From: Moraxellaceae bacterium
GTDB taxonomy: Bacteria > Pseudomonadota > Gammaproteobacteria > Pseudomonadales > Moraxellaceae
Direction: 5' to 3'
Assembly (NCBI GenBank): GCA_014378805.1
Contig: JACMMY010000249.1
Location: 1 to 11,668, forward strand
Length of the DNA: 11,668 nucleotides
The first letter of the stretch is position 1. Every line of letters begins with the position of its first letter. Below the pieces are notes generated by a model. That model was given only the letters and a program-made list of their open reading frames with translations, was not told the DNA's origin and did not search any database. Made by a program: the position numbers and the translations under genes. This document shows positions 1 through 6,091 of the stretch, piece by piece.

Positions 1-279
1 GCCAGCATCACACAATGACTTCAAACGTCGAGCTTCTTTATATACCGCATCAATAGACCATGTATTAACACTGCCAATAGTCATACGGATAGTTTTTCTA
101 TTGAGCTTGCTCTCAAAGATAAACGCCTTATTACCTGATTGAGTCACACGCACGGCCAGCCCTTGAATCTCAGAATCAAAAAGGAATGATTGAGACTTAT
201 CAGGTGGACAAACAAACTTGTCAATTCGACCTGCGGTTAAACGAACTTTTTCCACGACTGACCTACGGATTATTTCCAT
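1..279 (-). CDS. Tyrosine-type integrase, N-terminal part (runs off the left edge)
   Basis: The reverse strand reads open from an ATG at 279-277 to the left edge, giving 93 residues that begin MEIIRRSVVEKVRLTAGRID. The pattern K-V-R-L-T, then F-L-F-D-S-E-I-Q-G-L-A-V-R-V-T, then K-A-F-I-F-E and R-M-T-I-G-S followed by a helix ending A-R-R-L is what the arm-DNA-binding (DUF4102-like) domain of P4-type phage and island integrases looks like. In that family this domain binds arm sites flanking the attachment core, while the catalytic R-H-R-H-Y residues lie further on and are outside this window. There is no clear Shine-Dalgarno in front of the ATG; no in-frame start is seen just upstream, so this start is the simplest. 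The gene points away from the tRNA-fragment attachment site at 412-460, only about 130 bp upstream of its start, so it most likely mobilises an element extending to the left. The exact subfamily cannot be told from the visible part. Confidence 0.88.
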   Translation of the reverse strand, partial: MEIIRRSVVEKVRLTAGRIDKFVCPPDKSQSFLFDSEIQGLAVRVTQSGNKAFIFESKLNRKTIRMTIGSVNTWSIDAVYKEARRLKSLCDAG

Positions 280-313
280 GTAGCCACCATGTACCCAGAT
301 TTGAGGTATTCTT

Positions 314-401
314 GTCAATTTTGATCAATGTTAATTTAGAGTAAAACAATTAAGTAGCTGTTTTTATGTATTTTATATATTGTAGTCAATTGTCATCAAT
401 G
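314..401. repeat. Direct repeat pair between integrase and att site, candidate integrase arm sites
   Basis: GTCAATTTTGATCAATG at 314-330 recurs as GTCAATTGTCATCAATG at 385-401, in the same orientation, 15 of 17 bases identical and 71 bp apart. Both lie in the AT-rich gap between the integrase start and the tRNA-derived core at 412-460. Integrases with an arm-binding domain use short direct repeats in this position, so an arm-site role is likely, but it is inference from position and repetition only. The rest of the gap (280-411) is AT-rich leader that should also carry the integrase promoter. Confidence 0.45.
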
Positions 402-411
402 CCATATATTT

Positions 412-460
412 CGGACTCATAATCCGTTGGTCGACAGTTCAAGTCTGTCCAGGCCCACCA
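412..460 (+). other. attR-like duplicated 3' end of a CAU-anticodon tRNA gene
   Basis: From C412 to the encoded CCA at 458-460 the sequence is the 3' part of a tRNA: most of the anticodon stem and loop (CGGA-CTCATAA-TCCG, anticodon CAT at 418-420), variable loop, T stem and loop (GACAG-TTCAAGT-CTGTC), 3' acceptor strand CAGGCCC, discriminator A and CCA. The 5' part (GGGCCTG acceptor strand, D arm) is absent upstream, so this cannot be a working tRNA. A copy that begins inside the anticodon stem is the classic scar of a tyrosine integrase recombining at a tRNA anticodon loop. With the tRNA on the plus strand, the intact gene should lie at the far left end of the element. The anticodon fits elongator tRNA-Met or tRNA-Ile2; the fragment alone does not decide. 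Confidence 0.85.
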
Positions 461-555
461 TATTTTATTATAAAAATAGAAATTTAGAGTTCATCTCAAA
501 AAACGTTTAGTCTTCTCAACAACCTCAAGCCCTAAATCGAATTCCGTTTTATACT

Positions 556-584
556 AAAAAAACTCGCTTATTGTGCGAGTTTTT
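556..584. terminator. Bidirectional rho-independent terminator
   Basis: AAAAACTCGC (558-567) pairs with GCGAGTTTTT (575-584) around a 7-nt loop, with A-runs on one side and T-runs on the other, so it works in both directions. It can end the minus-strand gene at 617-973. On the plus strand it is well placed to have been the original terminator of the tRNA gene whose 3' end is duplicated at 412-460. Confidence 0.75.
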
Positions 585-616
585 GATGACTTGATACCAA
601 GAATAAGGTTGGATAG

Positions 617-973
617 TCATTCAACAAAAGTCTTGTGATTTCCATGTTTATCGATTTCAATTTTCACATTAATTGAGTGATCTTTGTCGATTTTTATTGT
701 CAACTCAGTCTCAAGACTTTGAATAAAAGCTTGCTCAAGCATTTCTCGAAGATATTTGAAGACTAATATCGGCGTGTTATCCGCTAAACCATTCAAATGA
801 ATCTCATTACTAGTCTTATCAATCCAAGTACCAATTAGATAATCAAGTCCCCAAGCAGCATTTCTTAACTCAGATCCAGAAATCGCATATTTTGTCGTTG
901 TCGTGTTTCCTAAGATGAGCCATGTGATTTCCAACTTTACGGTATCTGTTTCATTTATAACATGATCTGTCAT
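617..973 (-). CDS. Hypothetical protein, 118 aa
   Basis: I do not recognise this protein. It starts MTDHVINETDTVKLEITWLI at 973 behind a good ribosome site (GGAG, 8 nt before the ATG) and ends at 617 just before the bidirectional terminator. It has no signal peptide, membrane segment or cysteine-rich motif. The C-terminal third alternates charged and hydrophobic residues (L-T-I-K-I-D-K, I-N-V-K-I-E-I-D-K), suggesting beta strands; the middle holds an amphipathic helix (I-L-V-F-K-Y-L-R-E-M-L-E-Q-A-F). It appears to be a small cytoplasmic alpha/beta protein. Its leader has two perfect TATAAT hexamers, so it is probably transcribed alone. It is the first gene on the chromosome side of the attachment site. 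The strong start region and promoter argue that it is real. Confidence 0.7.
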   Translation of the reverse strand: MTDHVINETDTVKLEITWLILGNTTTTKYAISGSELRNAAWGLDYLIGTWIDKTSNEIHLNGLADNTPILVFKYLREMLEQAFIQSLETELTIKIDKDHSINVKIEIDKHGNHKTFVE

Positions 974-1027
974 TTTTATTACTCCATCCTTGTAGAGTCT
1001 GTTGCTTCAAAAATAGACTGCTAGACC

Positions 1028-1071
1028 ATTATAGTCAATATAGAATTATAGCTAAATTTGCATTAAATCAA
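1028..1071 (-). promoter_or_regulatory. Candidate tandem sigma-70 promoters of the 118-aa gene
   Basis: On the minus strand two perfect TATAAT hexamers occur 17 bp apart (ATTATA on the plus strand at 1028-1033 and 1045-1050). The distal one has TTGATT upstream (1066-1071) at a short 15-bp spacing. The proximal one has only TTTAGC at 17 bp. The coding start lies 55 bp beyond the proximal hexamer. In such AT-rich DNA one of the two may be chance. Confidence 0.45.
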
Positions 1072-1470
1072 AAAATATGTATCTAATAAGAAAAAATAAA
1101 ACATCCTATATGCGTATAAAAGAATTACTACAAATAATCAATCACATCAAATAATTCGTTTTTATCAGCTCATTTTTTTATTTAACGTCTAAATATAATG
1201 ACTATTGAGATCATCGCCTTCACTTTCCTATCAACTCATTGCAGTGTAAAAAAACGGATCGTTATGAGGATACAAAACAAGATATATGTGACCATACTCT
1301 CGTGAAATAATTTTTTTATAACACATCAATTGAATTCAGGTGCAAATTTATAGATTACACGTTGAAATAGTACTTCAAATCTTAAGAAGTTCATTTTATT
1401 CTTACTTACAAGCGCATCAAAACCGAACGACTACAAAACATACATTTAACCAAAGATCAGCAATTACAGT

Positions 1471-1532
1471 AGTTCCACGCGTTCCACCCAAGGTTATCCA
1501 CAAACTTACCAGCAGGCATTGGGGGTAACTTT
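1471..1532 (+). repeat. 62-nt structured repeat, copy A
   Basis: This copy and 4421-4482 are the same length and align without gaps with 10 differences (52 of 62 identical). The first ten (AGTTCCACGC) and last twelve (GGGGGTAACTTT) bases are unchanged. AGGTTATCC (1491-1499) can pair with GGGTAACTT (1523-1531) around a 23-nt loop if two G-U wobbles are allowed in a plus-strand RNA. The other copy pairs perfectly. The element also contains TTATCCACA (1495-1503), a perfect match to the DnaA-box consensus, which may be coincidental. It lies downstream of the monooxygenase. I do not know its family. Confidence 0.65.
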
Positions 1533-1563
1533 AAACAGATGTCTATCCTTCAAACACATTAAT

Positions 1564-1607
1564 CTTGACATATATGATCGCAAATTATGCCGATCTTATA
1601 TGTCAAG
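1564..1607. repeat. 17-bp inverted repeat downstream of the monooxygenase
   Basis: CTTGACATATATGATCG (1564-1580) and CGATCTTATATGTCAAG (1591-1607) are reverse complements except at one position, separated by 10 nt. The hairpin sits 29 bp after the monooxygenase stop codon and could stop transcription or protect the 3' end of that mRNA. There is no T-run on either side, so it is not a standard rho-independent terminator. A protein-binding palindrome is the alternative. Confidence 0.6.
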
Positions 1608-1636
1608 CTACACACGATCAGACCATTATATAGACA

Positions 1637-3127
1637 TCATTTAACCTGCGTATAATTACCAACATCAAACTTACGGGTACGTTTACGATATTCGAGTGTA
1701 AACCCAGGCCAGTTATTGGTGTTTTTACCATCTGCAGTTTGATACCAACTTGTACAGCCTTGCGACCAAATCGTGCTTTTCATCCGTTCTTGAATGGTTT
1801 TGTTGAAACTATTTTGTACGTCTGCACGCAAATCTGTATAACGCAACCCTTTTTTGGTCAGCGTGCGAATTGCATCTATAATATAATTTACCTGACTTTC
1901 GATCATATAGACGATTGAATTATGCCCAAGATTGGTATTTGGACCATAGAGCATATACAGATTTGGGAATCCGCTAACAGTCAGACCCAGATAGGCCTCT
2001 GCACCATCTTTCCAAATTTCCCTAAGTTTACGCCCCTCTAGCCCTGTAATCTGCATCGGTGCAAGAAACTGTGTCGCCGCAAATCCTGTACCAAAGATAA
2101 TGGTATCCGCTTCATGGATTTGACCATCTTGAGTCTGAATACCATCAGGTGTAATTTCGACAATATCGTCTGTCACAATATCAACATTAGGACGCATGAT
2201 CGCTTTATACCATCCGTTAGAAATTAGGATGCGCTTACAACCAATCGGATAATCGGGTGTTAAACGATGTCGTAATTTATGGTCTTTGATCTCTTCTCGG
2301 ATATGACGCTGGAAGATATATTCTGCGAGCGAAGTTTCATTTACATAGGTAGTGAAACCCATTAAGCGAATTTCATTCGACGTATATTGAATTGCACGAT
2401 CTAGACTTTGCAGAATCGGAAGTTTTTGGAATAAGGTTTTTTCTACGACTTGATAAGCACGATCAGGTTTAGGAATCACGTAAGGTGCGGATCTTTGGAA
2501 GACATCTAAATGCGCAACTTGCTGTGCAATCTCAGGCACGAATTGAATCGCACTTGCCCCAGTACCAATGACTGCGACTCGCTTACCCATCAGATCATAG
2601 TCATGATCCCATGTTGCGGAGTGGAAAGTTTTTCCTTTAAAGCTTTCTAGGCCTTTGAGCTTTGGATAGGCAGGTCGGTTTAATTGACCCACTGCTGAAA
2701 CAAATATTTCTGCTTCAATCACGTCACCTGCCGCGTTTTGAATACGCCATAACCCTTTGCCAGCATCAAAATCTGCTGAGGTTATTTCAGTGTTAAACTG
2801 AATATGAGGACGGATATCATATTTGTCAGCACAATGACGCAGGTAATTATGGATTTCTTTTGCATTGCCGTAACGACGCTCCCAACCAAGATCTTGTTCA
2901 AATGAAAAAGAATAGAGGTGTGAAGGCACATCACAAGCTGCGCCTGGATACGTGTTATCACGCCAAACACCGCCAACATCAGATGCTTTTTCAAAGAGTG
3001 TAAAATCGTTAATCCCAGATTGTTTTAAACGAATTGCGAGGCCAAGACCACCAAAGCCTGTACCGATAATGGCAATACGAGGAGGATGAGGACGTTTATG
3101 TTTAGCTTTTGAGCCCAGCATTTTCAT
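1637..3127 (-). CDS. Flavin-containing (Baeyer-Villiger type) monooxygenase
   Basis: This is a 496-residue FAD- and NADPH-dependent monooxygenase of the class B flavoprotein group, which inserts oxygen next to ketones or oxidises soft heteroatoms. Visible motifs in order: the FAD Rossmann loop GTGFGG (residues 22-27) with ribose-binding Glu46; the second type I motif GGxWxxxxYPGxxxD (52-66); the Baeyer-Villiger fingerprint FKGKTFHSATWD (163-174), which fits FxGxxxHxxxWD exactly; and the NADPH Rossmann loop GTGASA (188-193). Length is normal and there is no signal peptide, so it is cytoplasmic. ATG at 3127 has GGAA 8 nt upstream; a second ATG two codons later is possible. It is divergent from an AraC-type regulator and shares a promoter region containing a likely operator, so it is probably inducible. 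The substrate cannot be read from the sequence; cyclic or aryl ketones and hydroxyacetophenones are typical for relatives. Confidence 0.92.
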   Translation of the reverse strand: MKMLGSKAKHKRPHPPRIAIIGTGFGGLGLAIRLKQSGINDFTLFEKASDVGGVWRDNTYPGAACDVPSHLYSFSFEQDLGWERRYGNAKEIHNYLRHCADKYDIRPHIQFNTEITSADFDAGKGLWRIQNAAGDVIEAEIFVSAVGQLNRPAYPKLKGLESFKGKTFHSATWDHDYDLMGKRVAVIGTGASAIQFVPEIAQQVAHLDVFQRSAPYVIPKPDRAYQVVEKTLFQKLPILQSLDRAIQYTSNEIRLMGFTTYVNETSLAEYIFQRHIREEIKDHKLRHRLTPDYPIGCKRILISNGWYKAIMRPNVDIVTDDIVEITPDGIQTQDGQIHEADTIIFGTGFAATQFLAPMQITGLEGRKLREIWKDGAEAYLGLTVSGFPNLYMLYGPNTNLGHNSIVYMIESQVNYIIDAIRTLTKKGLRYTDLRADVQNSFNKTIQERMKSTIWSQGCTSWYQTADGKNTNNWPGFTLEYRKRTRKFDVGNYTQVK

Positions 3128-3175
3128 TGATAGTTTCCATCTGCTTAATGAATAATAAATAAGATTATGAGTTCG

Positions 3176-3205
3176 ATCATAATGAAAAACATGCTTGCAT
3201 CACAA
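3176..3205 (-). promoter_or_regulatory. Candidate promoter of the monooxygenase
   Basis: On the minus strand TTGTGA (plus-strand positions 3200-3205) and TATGAT (3176-3181) are separated by 18 bp, about 50 bp before the monooxygenase start. The -35 is weak and lies 6 bp from the nearer of the two TAAGGACAAA repeats, which is the geometry expected when an AraC-type activator contacts polymerase. Inferred from sequence only. Confidence 0.45.
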
Positions 3206-3211
3206 CACGAG

Positions 3212-3242
3212 TAAGGACAAAATATCGTTGTTTAAGGACAAA
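3212..3242. promoter_or_regulatory. Two direct repeats 21 bp apart, candidate AraC-type operator
   Basis: TAAGGACAAA occurs at 3212-3221 and again, identical, at 3233-3242. The 21-bp period is two helical turns, which places both copies on one face of the DNA as required by the two HTH units of AraC-family dimers. The pair sits between the divergent monooxygenase and regulator genes, ending 19 bp before the regulator ATG, so it could both activate the monooxygenase and repress the regulator. Confidence 0.6.
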
Positions 3243-3261
3243 CCGTTCAGAGTGAAATAAT

Positions 3262-4281
3262 ATGTTGCAGTGGGAATATGAACGAAGCACCCAAAGTATG
3301 CGTCTAATGGCTGAATTTGCATTAGAACATGCGCTTGTTATGTCGGATATATTATTGGGTACAGATTTAAAAGAATCGGAACTCGCTGATCCAGCGATGG
3401 TCGTATCTGGACATCAAGAATTACGCCTCATTCGTAATTTAATGACCTTACTTCCCAATGTCCCAGCTTTGGGACTCAAGGTTGGTTCGCGTTATCATGC
3501 AACGACCTTTGGCGTATTAGGTTTTGCTATTGTTAGCAGCTCAAGCATGCGCCATGCGCTCGATTTAGCGCTTCAATATTTTCATTTAACGTTCGCGTTC
3601 ACCAAATTTATTGTCACAGATAGTGAATCAGAAACAACGATTTTAATTGACGATTCAGATGTACCTGACGATGTAAGACAGTTTGTTGTAGAGCGGGATG
3701 CAGCTGCACTTTTTTCAGTTCAACGAGATTTCACAACCGACACCATCCTCTTATCACTTAACATTTCAAGTGAAGCACCTAGCTATATTGAACTCTATGA
3801 AGCATTTTTCGGCATAACCCCGAACTTTAACATGCGGATAAATTCTGCCGTTATGGATCGCCAAAGTATGCAACGCCCCTTACTCATGTCCAATGCACTG
3901 GCACTTCATATGGCTGAAGCCCAATGCAGACAGATATTAGATTCGCGTAAAACATTAAATGAACTATCGTCAAAAATTCGTGAAAAACTCATGTGTACGG
4001 CAGGTTATATTCCGATCATGACAACCGTCGCGGCGGAATTACACATGACCGCACGCACATTACGACGCCGTTTGGGAAATGAAGGCACAACATTTATTCA
4101 ATTGCGTGACGAAGTCCGTCAAGCATTGGCAGAACAATATCTGACACTCCCTCATCAGTCAATCGATCAAATTTCAGAACGACTTGGGTATGCTGAACCT
4201 ACAAGCTTTATCAATGCTTATAAACGTTGGAAAGGTCAAACACCACATGCTTTTCGATTGGCAAAACGACAAACACATTAA
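3262..4281 (+). CDS. AraC-family transcriptional regulator (OruR-like)
   Basis: This 339-residue protein has the two-domain plan of OruR/ArgR-type AraC regulators. An N-terminal ligand-sensing domain covers roughly residues 20-210, with the family-like stretch G-L-K-V-G-S-R-Y-H-A-T-T-F-G-V-L-G-F-A near 74. A C-terminal double HTH covers roughly 248-335, with V-A-A-E-L-H-M-T-A-R-T-L-R-R-R-L as the first unit and I-S-E-R-L-G-Y-A-E-P-T-S-F-I-N-A-Y-K-R-W-K-G as the second, the signature region. It binds DNA in the cytoplasm. The ATG at 3262 is the first in frame; its ribosome site is poor, so a start at the later in-frame ATG (3298, residue 13) is possible. It is divergent from the monooxygenase and very probably controls it through the repeats at 3212-3242. 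The effector is unknown, perhaps the monooxygenase substrate. Confidence 0.9.
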   Translation: MLQWEYERSTQSMRLMAEFALEHALVMSDILLGTDLKESELADPAMVVSGHQELRLIRNLMTLLPNVPALGLKVGSRYHATTFGVLGFAIVSSSSMRHALDLALQYFHLTFAFTKFIVTDSESETTILIDDSDVPDDVRQFVVERDAAALFSVQRDFTTDTILLSLNISSEAPSYIELYEAFFGITPNFNMRINSAVMDRQSMQRPLLMSNALALHMAEAQCRQILDSRKTLNELSSKIREKLMCTAGYIPIMTTVAAELHMTARTLRRRLGNEGTTFIQLRDEVRQALAEQYLTLPHQSIDQISERLGYAEPTSFINAYKRWKGQTPHAFRLAKRQTH

Positions 4282-4420
4282 TAAACTCAAATATATAAAT
4301 GAACACTCACATGATTTATTCAGACTTAGGTAGCATTAAAAAAATACAAGCGCAAGCATCTAGTCACAGCACACAGAATGTCACAAAATAACCACTAAGG
4401 CTTAAGTCAGGATTTCCAAT

Positions 4421-4482
4421 AGTTCCACGCGCTCCACTAGAAGTTACCCACAACCTTACCCTCAGGCTTTGGGGGTAACTTT
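4421..4482 (+). repeat. 62-nt structured repeat, copy B
   Basis: Second copy of the element at 1471-1532, in the same orientation. AAGTTACCC (4441-4449) and GGGTAACTT (4473-4481) are perfect reverse complements and could form a 9-bp stem with a 23-nt loop. It lies 139 bp downstream of the AraC stop, so the two copies bracket the divergent monooxygenase/AraC pair. Confidence 0.65.
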
Positions 4483-4692
4483 TCTAACCTAAACGTTTAA
4501 AAACACCGAAAATTGATGAACTCTGAAAAATAATAAGGATTTTATTGTGAAAGCAATACCCTTGCACTGCACTGTGCCAAAAATAGGATTGATCAAAAAT
4601 TTACTTCTACAAGATTTCTAATACATACAAAACTATATTGGTTCTATAATAATCACTTAACATACTTATTAGTAAAAAACGCTGAGTTTTTC

Positions 4693-4720
4693 TTGCATCT
4701 CTTTAGCACAGAGTTATACT
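4693..4720 (+). promoter_or_regulatory. Sigma-70 promoter of 6S RNA
   Basis: TTGCAT (4693-4698) and TATACT (4715-4720) with a 16-bp spacer. The -10 ends 4 bp before the 6S 5' end inferred by similarity (4725), so a start near 4725-4727 fits both lines of evidence. Confidence 0.7.
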
Positions 4721-4724
4721 CACT

Positions 4725-4907
4725 ATATCTCTGAGGTACGCGCCAAGTCGCCCAATCCCCTGAGCCGATTTCATCCTATTGGGATGCGTACTGTTGATTC
4801 TGTGTGCATGTCTGCCCCGAGTAGAAAGCCTATGAGCCATCGGCGCCTCCTCCTTGAACCTTATTGGGTTCAAGGGTAACGGTTGCTAGCGGTATTTTCG
4901 GAGACCT
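4725..4907 (+). ncRNA. ssrS: 6S RNA
   Basis: 6S RNA mimics an open promoter, binds the sigma-70 holoenzyme in stationary phase and is used as template for short product RNAs. The sequence shows landmarks shared with E. coli 6S in the same order: a 5' end ATATCTCTGAG, then CCCCTGAGCCGAT (4757-4769), GAGTAGAAAGCC in the middle, CTTGAACC...GGGTTCAAGGGT (4853-4877), and a 3' end TTCGGAGACC that pairs with the 5' end to close the long rod. The length of about 183 nt is normal. A sigma-70 promoter precedes it and a strong terminator follows. ygfA, the usual downstream partner of ssrS in gammaproteobacteria, lies 1.2 kb further on, with a minus-strand gene in between. The exact ends are inferred, good to a few bases. 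Confidence 0.93.
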
Positions 4908-4949
4908 AAATTTGCATGACCCCTTTCAAAAACAATCTTATCGTTTTCG

Positions 4950-4976
4950 CACCAGCTCCCCAGCTGGTGTTTTTTT
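4950..4976 (+). terminator. Rho-independent terminator after 6S RNA
   Basis: CACCAGCT (4950-4957) pairs with AGCTGGTG (4962-4969) around CCCC, followed by seven T (4970-4976). It lies about 40 nt beyond the mature 6S end, so a slightly longer precursor is likely. Confidence 0.88.
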
Positions 4977-5023
4977 GTGTGCAGCACTAGCGACACGCAT
5001 AGTGATATCACTCTAAAGCCCAT

Positions 5024-5057
5024 AAAAAAAACCGCGCTCTAGCCATAAGAACGCGAT
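5024..5057 (-). terminator. Terminator of the CsgG-like lipoprotein gene
   Basis: On the minus strand CGCGTTCT (5055-5048) pairs with AGAGCGCG (5040-5033), with one T-G wobble and a 7-nt loop, followed by a run of eight T (A-run at 5024-5031). It starts 24 bp after the stop codon at 5082. Confidence 0.8.
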
Positions 5058-5081
5058 TCTATTAACGGATAAAAAGAAGCA

Positions 5082-5912
5082 TCAGTTACCAATTTTTAGG
5101 CGACCGCCTTTACCTAAACCACCTTTGACTTCTTGCGTTTTATAATTACGGACTGAACGAACGATGCCGTTATAAGAGTCCATAAATGCCGCTGCAATCA
5201 ATTTTCCTTGTGTAGTATTTTGATAACCACCTAAACCAGCGCCGCCAGCGCGACCTAAAAATCCGCCAAAGCCAGCCCATTCAGTTTTTGATGAATTCCC
5301 TTGTGCAACTGCGATTTGTACACCAGAACGATTATCGACCACGGTCAACATCGTGCTCGCTTTGCGAGATTTTGTACTACCGCCAATTGCGGCAATCGCA
5401 TTCCCAGTAAAGCCTCCGACCAATCCACCAACCAGACCTGAAACTCCTGCTGCATCATTTTCATTGAAGATCACTTCTGGAGTTAGACCATAGTCTGAAG
5501 AGACCATTTGTCCTTTACCGAAGTTGCTACCATTACGCATTTCACCTGAGTTTTGCAAATCACGTTCACGGTACATTGCATTCATACCAGCTGAACTACG
5601 CTCAACAACAACAAAGCAATTGGATTGTTGAACCATAAGACGTAATAAACTTGCTGTCGGTGGTAGATGGTATTGATTCGTTAATACACTGAACCAATCT
5701 GATTGTTGATTCTCTACCAATGAAATTGTTCCTAAAGTCTCATCTCAATGTTCTAAAGCAGAATTTTTACCTGATGCTTGGCTGCCACCAGCACTACCTG
5801 TAATGACATTCGTCGGATCATTACCGCCCATTTGAATACCAGAAGAAGCACAACCAGAGAGTAAAACGGGAATTAACAATGTAGCGATTGATAACTTCTT
5901 ATTTATTTTCAC
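5082..5912 (-). pseudogene. CsgG/HfaB-like outer-envelope lipoprotein, interrupted by an in-frame TGA
   Basis: Reading from GTG at 5912 (AAAGG 8 nt upstream), the frame gives a lipoprotein signal VKINKKLSIATLLIPVLLSGC with lipobox L-S-G-C (Cys21), then meets TGA at 5747-5745 after ...NSALEH. The same frame continues without a break (DETLGTISLVENQQSDW...) for a further 220 residues to 5082. The second part has the look of the CsgG/HfaB family: L-R-L-M-V-Q-Q-S-N-C-F-V-V-V-E-R-S, a glycine-rich stretch, and T-Q-G-K-L-I-A-A-A-F-M-D-S-Y-N-G-I-V. Relatives are outer-membrane or periplasm-facing lipoproteins linked to secretion or adhesion. Because both halves are intact and in one frame, one base change explains the break. 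Reinitiation at a TTG (5720) would lack the lipid anchor. The gene has its own terminator. It may be a recent pseudogene, a sequencing error or a recoded codon; I favour the first two. Confidence 0.75.
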
Positions 5913-6091
5913 ATTAATTACCTTTCTATTTTGAAATTTATAAGTCGATGTAAACGACGCGTACAATATACTTCAAAAAATCATACAAAATAAATCGAAC
6001 ACTATAATTATTTTTTGTAATCGCTTTATTATGCAAACGTGTATGATTTACAATCATTTTTTATCGTCTAGATAAATCAATACTACACATT

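Larger units (their letters stand above)
974..1636. other. Gene-free AT-rich region between the 118-aa gene and the monooxygenase
   Basis: I see no convincing gene in this stretch. It contains the leader of the 118-aa gene (974-1071), a long AT-rich part with many short A and T runs, one copy of the 62-nt repeat (1471-1532) and a 17-bp inverted repeat (1564-1607). A 62-codon open frame at 1340-1528 overlaps the repeat, lacks a ribosome site and has protein-unlike composition, so I do not call it. Confidence 0.6.
4282..4724. other. Gene-free region between the AraC gene and 6S RNA
   Basis: No convincing gene. It holds repeat copy B (4421-4482) and the 6S promoter (4693-4720). A 24-codon frame starts with GTG at 4547 and ends at 4621; it has AAGGA 7 nt before its start, which is a good ribosome site, but the peptide has no recognisable feature. 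A 30-codon frame at 4299-4391 lacks a ribosome site. No clear terminator follows the AraC gene. Confidence 0.5.

Noticed and set aside
412..460. Functional tRNA gene
   Set aside because: The D arm and 5' acceptor strand are missing, so it cannot fold as a tRNA.
1495..1503. TTATCCACA as a DnaA box marking an origin
   Set aside because: A single perfect box without a cluster, dnaA, or an AT-rich unwinding element with 13-mers; the second copy reads TTACCCACA, so the match is probably incidental to the repeat.
1340..1528. 62-codon plus-strand open frame
   Set aside because: It has no ribosome site, overlaps the 62-nt repeat, and its predicted peptide has no protein-like pattern.
1491..1531. 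Repeat considered as an integron attC site because of GTTATCC...GGGTAAC ends
   Set aside because: The core boxes do not fit RYYYAAC...GTTRRRY in either orientation, and there is no integron integrase or cassette array nearby.
4299..4391. 30-codon frame after the AraC gene
   Set aside because: No Shine-Dalgarno and no recognisable feature; expected by chance in AT-rich DNA.
5745..5747. TGA as selenocysteine
   Set aside because: No convincing stem-loop follows within about 40 nt, and this family is not known for selenocysteine; a nonsense change is simpler.
6021..6060. ATGATTTACAATCAT short palindrome upstream of ygfA as a Fur-type or other operator
   Set aside because: Only 6-bp arms in very AT-rich DNA; the match to any known operator is too weak.
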